Assembly: GCF_036669915.1 (NCBI RefSeq)
Contig: NC_089314.1
Span: forward strand, 9,156,958-9,220,957
DNA length: 64,000 bases
Source of the DNA: Pocillopora verrucosa
Taxonomy: Eukaryota > Cnidaria > Anthozoa > Scleractinia > Pocilloporidae
Direction: 5' to 3'
Position 1 is the stretch's first letter; every line of letters starts with the position of its first letter. Below the pieces are notes generated by a model. That model was not told the origin of the DNA. It worked only from the letters and a program-made list of their open reading frames with translations, and searched no databases. Below are positions 60,208 to 64,000 of this stretch, piece after piece. Position numbers and translations under genes: made by a program.

Positions 60208-60250
60208 CTTAGCTGTATCTTTTCCTTTCCAACTTTATTTGCGCGTGATT
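60208..60250 (-). other. Probable 5' non-coding exon of copy 6
   Basis: The minus strand shows AAGATACAGCTAAG followed by GTAAAGCC at 60207, matching copies 3 and 5. Confidence 0.5.
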
Positions 60251-61980
60251 CTCATTCAAGGGATCTCCTGGTCAGATAAAGAAGTCAAGAAGTTATTTGG
60301 AACACTTTTTAAGCAAAATTAAGCGCTTCAGGGTGTCTTTCATTAAAGAATACAGACAAAGCGTTAGGTGTTGAGTCCTACTGAGGACCATTCGATGATT
60401 ATTCATAATTTAACACAGCTGACAAAGCAAAATAATGAATACCACTTATTAGCCAGAGGTATGATCACACTTTTAGTGTTGTTTTTCACATCAAAGGCGA
60501 CGATAGTTTGAGTTCTTCCGCTCGAAATTAGGATAATACAAATAAAACCCCAATAAAAAAAATCTTAAACTTAGAAGATAACGTTGAACTTAATACGATC
60601 ATGGAACCCTCCTGTGTTTGTGCAAGAATTCCTGTTTGATCCGAGCTCGCTTGTTGCTCTGACTTTATTCAGTCACGCTGTTATTATTTGTCGCTCTCAG
60701 TCTGTATTGTATATCTCCGAATAAAAAAAATTAAAAAGAATAAAATGATTATTCTGGCTTGTCCTAGCTCAGCAGGTTGTAAGGCATAAAAATAAGGTCT
60801 CAATGAATTACAGGAAACTTTAATAATTTCAACGGTCGTAGGGGTTGAGTTACAAGACGAACGAAATTGCAGAATAAGGAAAGGACCGAGGTTCAGAGCC
60901 AGATATACATGAAGTTATTCTACTCTATAACAAGCTGTGTAATAGGCGAAGTTCCGTTGATCGACCTACCCTTTGTTATGATCATTTTGCAGGCCTATAA
61001 CCGAATCGCCCACCAGGGGGAATGGGTTTTCCGGACACTTTTATCAAAACATTTTGTATCGTCATTAGTCTCTCGTTCTCTTTCTTAGTGAAACAAAGAA
61101 GAAAGTGCACTTCAAAATAGATTTCTTTAAAAACTTTTCAGTTTTGCGTGAAAAAAGGCATGGTATTGTCAAGAGAGAATCCTGTCTTGGTCTTGTTAAT
61201 CTCTATCTTATGGCATAAAATCTTCCATTAACTGGAAGCTTGAAAAATACAATTTGGGAACGATGTGAATAATTTGTGTTATACAAACGATTAAACTTTA
61301 CCCAAAGTCGTGATTTTTAAGGGGAAATGCAGATGTTTTTCGCCCTGTAACTCAAGCATGTATGCCCTAAACTTGAAGACCTGTTGTGGATGTGAGTTTT
61401 GTCTTCTCCCCCTCTCTCTTTTGTGTGCATTCTGTTTCAACAGAGACTAGGAAATGGCTGTTTAAAAGAGATTCTTATCTTAACTTAAATTACATTCCAT
61501 AAAGTTACTGATAGGAAAATACTCTAACTTAAGTCCAGCCCTGAATACAATCCGAGATAGGCATTATGGCACAATTGGAGAGTTTGAGAAGGAGACAGGT
61601 TTAACTGATTTTGTAAGGAAATTTGTGTTTGCGGGACAGACACATTATATGGGTGCATTTCCCCTATACGGACCAAATGGAATTTGTTCCCAATCCCCCC
61701 CCCCCCCCCCACCCCAATCCCAACACACACCCACAAGGAAAAAAAAAAAAAAAAAGAAAGGGTGTGTATTGATGGGGGCCTGAACAAGTTGTCTTTTCTT
61801 GAACGTCATAACTTTGTGTACTTCAATGATGTCACAATTAACACCTCATGTCCTTATCATAACTTCGGTGAAAATGACTAACAACTATCAGCGTTTTTAC
61901 ACAAAGATGAACTTTAGGCTATCTCCATACATTTTCTCGGGGAGACAGTTACAGCAATATTGGACCCCGCTCTCCAACAA
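60251..61980. repeat. Array unit 5' flank, copy e
   Basis: Near-identical to 37741-39546. It has a C-run at 61696-61713 and an A-run at 61740-61755. It ends at about 61980 with a few bases (CCCGCTCTCCAACAA) of the PAN relic tail, then AAC repeats. Confidence 0.7.
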
Positions 61981-62077
61981 CAACAACAACATCTTTTATT
62001 CAAACACGGTGGGTTTTAAAGCTAATATAGACGATGGGGCCGTGTAAAAACTGTCAATCAAATAATAAAAATAAAAA

Positions 62078-62241
62078 TAAATATATGTTATTTGCCGGCT
62101 GGGAGGTCCGTATGGTGAAAAACTGTGACCGAGGTCTTGAAAATACTGCCCGAGGCCGTAGGCCGAGGGCAGCGTTTTCAAGACCGAGGTCACAGTTTTT
62201 CACCATACGGACCGACCCTTAGCCGGTAAATAACATATTTA
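62078..62241. mobile_element. Near-perfect palindromic MITE
   Basis: The left arm 62078-62153 and right arm 62160-62241 are reverse complements with few mismatches, from ATATGTTATTTGCCGG through AACTGTGACCGAGGTCTTG to CCCGAGGCC at the centre. As RNA it would form one long hairpin. Relatives lie at 5970-6115 and 48024-48082. Confidence 0.85.
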
Positions 62242-64000
62242 TTGTTTTTAAACTTGACGAAATTCTTTCCGAAAGAACCCGAATGATTTAGGGCTGTAAA
62301 TACGGCAAGATCTTCCATAAACTGAACAATTTTTGAGCGAGTAAATGGTAGTTAAAGTAGAGGTGATGCAAATTAAAGAGAGATGCCTCAGCGAAACATT
62401 TTCATTTCCGTAGCGATAAAGGTGATTTAAAAGGCTTCCAAACAAACTTTGAAACATTATTTTTACAATTATCTGTCACAATTTGACACCTGTCAATTAG
62501 AGAGCGCGTAAGAAAAAAAAATGCGTAAGAACATTTGAAAAACAACGGAACTAGTTTGGCAAGGACTGTCACGACAATGTTTTCTTCAAAATCAGTCAAT
62601 GATCTAACGGAAAGTATTATTCACTCTCATCGACGATTCATTCATGTACGAAGATTTACCTCTGTTCATTAAGTAAACGGCGAGGAAAGTAATTGTGAGT
62701 AAATTCAATTTTTTATTTTGAAGTTGTGAGAGTTTGCTCGTTTGTTTGCTGCAATGGCGTGTGTAAATCTGGTCTTTCCTTCACAAAAACTAAATTCGAA
62801 CGGCACACTCCAACGAGACACAAGGGAATTTAATGCGACCTTTTCTCAAAACATCAGTCCTTCAGTTTCTCTTGTGCAATTTACGGTACAAATGTCCAAA
62901 TCGAACGGAACTGGAAAGACTCACCGGGAGCGTATATTTGTCGTAAAACTTAAGTGTCATTGTCTGAGAAAGTGTTCCAGGGGCCAAAACTTGTGGTCAA
63001 CCGATTTGGCTGAAACTTGGCACAGAAGTTGGTTGCCATGAGATATTTCAAACGCCAATCTGGCTCACTTCTCTGACTTTAAATTTTAGAGTTTCAGGGG
63101 GGTCTCATTTTTTGCCCCTTGAGTACAAAAAATCCAGCCTTTCAGGGGTCATTTTGAAAGTGCCATAAAACCCAACTGGTAAATTGTGCTGCCAAATGAA
63201 TTTGACTATGAATATTTCTATAATAGAGCTTTCATTTCATGCATGTAACTTTGCCTTCAAGGTATTGGACAGAGAGGAGCCTGGGGCTAGAGTTTGGCCA
63301 AAATTAATGTCAAAATTACAACCCAAAATTGCCATTTTTCAAAAAATCAGTGTATCTACCTGCCTTCTTGCATAACATCCGTACCTATACCATTATTTAC
63401 TTTATTGACCCAATTATCAAAATCGCTCGAGAAAAATTTGGCTTATCACGGTTAGTTGAATTTTTGCCACAAACACTCCATGCCCCTCTAAGGCCCTGCA
63501 AAATGGAACTTTGAGCATAGTTAATGCCATAAACAAACCAAACTGTTGACATGAAGCCCTGATTCTGTATTTGGTAAGTGAAAATGAATTGTTAAAGCCA
63601 AACCAGTTTGATTGTTCAGAATTACACTGACTCTTACCGTACAATTGCTCTTAAAAGGCCTTTCATTGGGCAAAAAAAGGGTGACTTTTTTCTTTGAAAA
63701 CCTAGTACAGCCAACTTTGTCACAGCGAACTGGCTTTTCGTAAGCGATCACCCGGCATGATCACGTACGACTGTAAGAAAACCATTGCTCAAATATCACA
63801 AAAGTTCAGTTTCAAAAAGCGCTGACCAAGTGTGCTCGCAGATTATAACAGTTGACTAGCAAAAAAGGCTGTAATACGATCCATAGGTAAAATTGGATTG
63901 AATCATTGATGAAAGATGTTATGTACAAATTTTCAACAGTTCTAAGCGCAATTCGGTTTGAGACATTGTTGGCAGTTGTCTGTTTGCCTGAGTTTTTGCT
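62242..64000. other. Right edge, nothing recognised
   Basis: No supported gene. Open frames near 62.74-63.04 and 63.18-63.37 kb show no family motif. The style (GGGGTCTCATTTTTTGCCCC and similar words at 63090-63160) suggests old transposon DNA, but I cannot name it. Confidence 0.35.

Noticed and set aside
62742..63041. Frame of about 99 residues at the right edge
   Set aside because: No recognisable domain, and surrounding sequence looks like repeat debris.
1..64000. tRNA and rRNA genes
   Set aside because: I saw no convincing A-box/B-box cloverleaf or rRNA core; a tRNA scan would be decisive.

Overview
The window looks like a piece of nuclear genome from an anthozoan cnidarian, probably a stony coral or close relative. 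It is AT-rich by eye, its genes are split by GT-AG and GC-AG introns, and coding density is low. Repeats include TTAA-flanked piggyBac-like MITEs, palindromic MITEs, a Penelope-like element with hammerhead-type termini, CR1-like LINE debris and a THAP/DDE transposon. The proteins are secreted PAN/apple plus F5/8C (discoidin) architectures of the kind expanded in corals. Assignment to species or genus is not possible from the sequence alone.

Layout. 0-1.8 kb: a decayed THAP-DDE DNA transposon with inverted termini. 3.0-4.7 kb (+): a DUF229 sulfatase-like gene with one visible intron. 5-6.1 kb: MITE debris. 6.2-10.5 kb (-): three paralogous small genes starting MGCC, which read as lipid-anchored proteins with a GRAM/PH-like core; the first is frameshifted. 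9.3-15.6 kb: tandem and dispersed duplications, hairpin elements and GTCA-rich DNA.

15.9-59.2 kb (-): a tandem array of six recognisable genes sharing one design. A 5' non-coding exon is followed by an exon with signal peptide, PAN/apple domain and a short Cys-rich EGF-like tail, then two exons that together make one F5/8C domain. Copies 1-4 are open. Copy 5 has one nonsense codon. Copy 6 has lost the PAN domain in frame and would encode a secreted F5/8C-only protein. Partial copies, a second set of decayed PAN exons, and matching 5' and 3' flanks repeat with each unit, so the locus looks like birth-and-death evolution by unequal exchange. Within the array sit a seven-helix orphan receptor-like gene at 29.1-30.0 kb (+), a LINE that cut a partial copy at 31.06 kb, a CR1-like fragment at 45-46 kb, and a Penelope-like element inside the copy 6 intron at 57.3-58.5 kb.

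59.2-64 kb: the remaining 5' flank of the last unit, a near-perfect palindromic MITE, and about 1.8 kb in which I recognise nothing.

If the tandem genes work as their domains suggest, they are secreted or matrix proteins: the PAN module binds protein or glycan ligands and the discoidin module binds carbohydrate or phospholipid surfaces. This is inference from the domain families.
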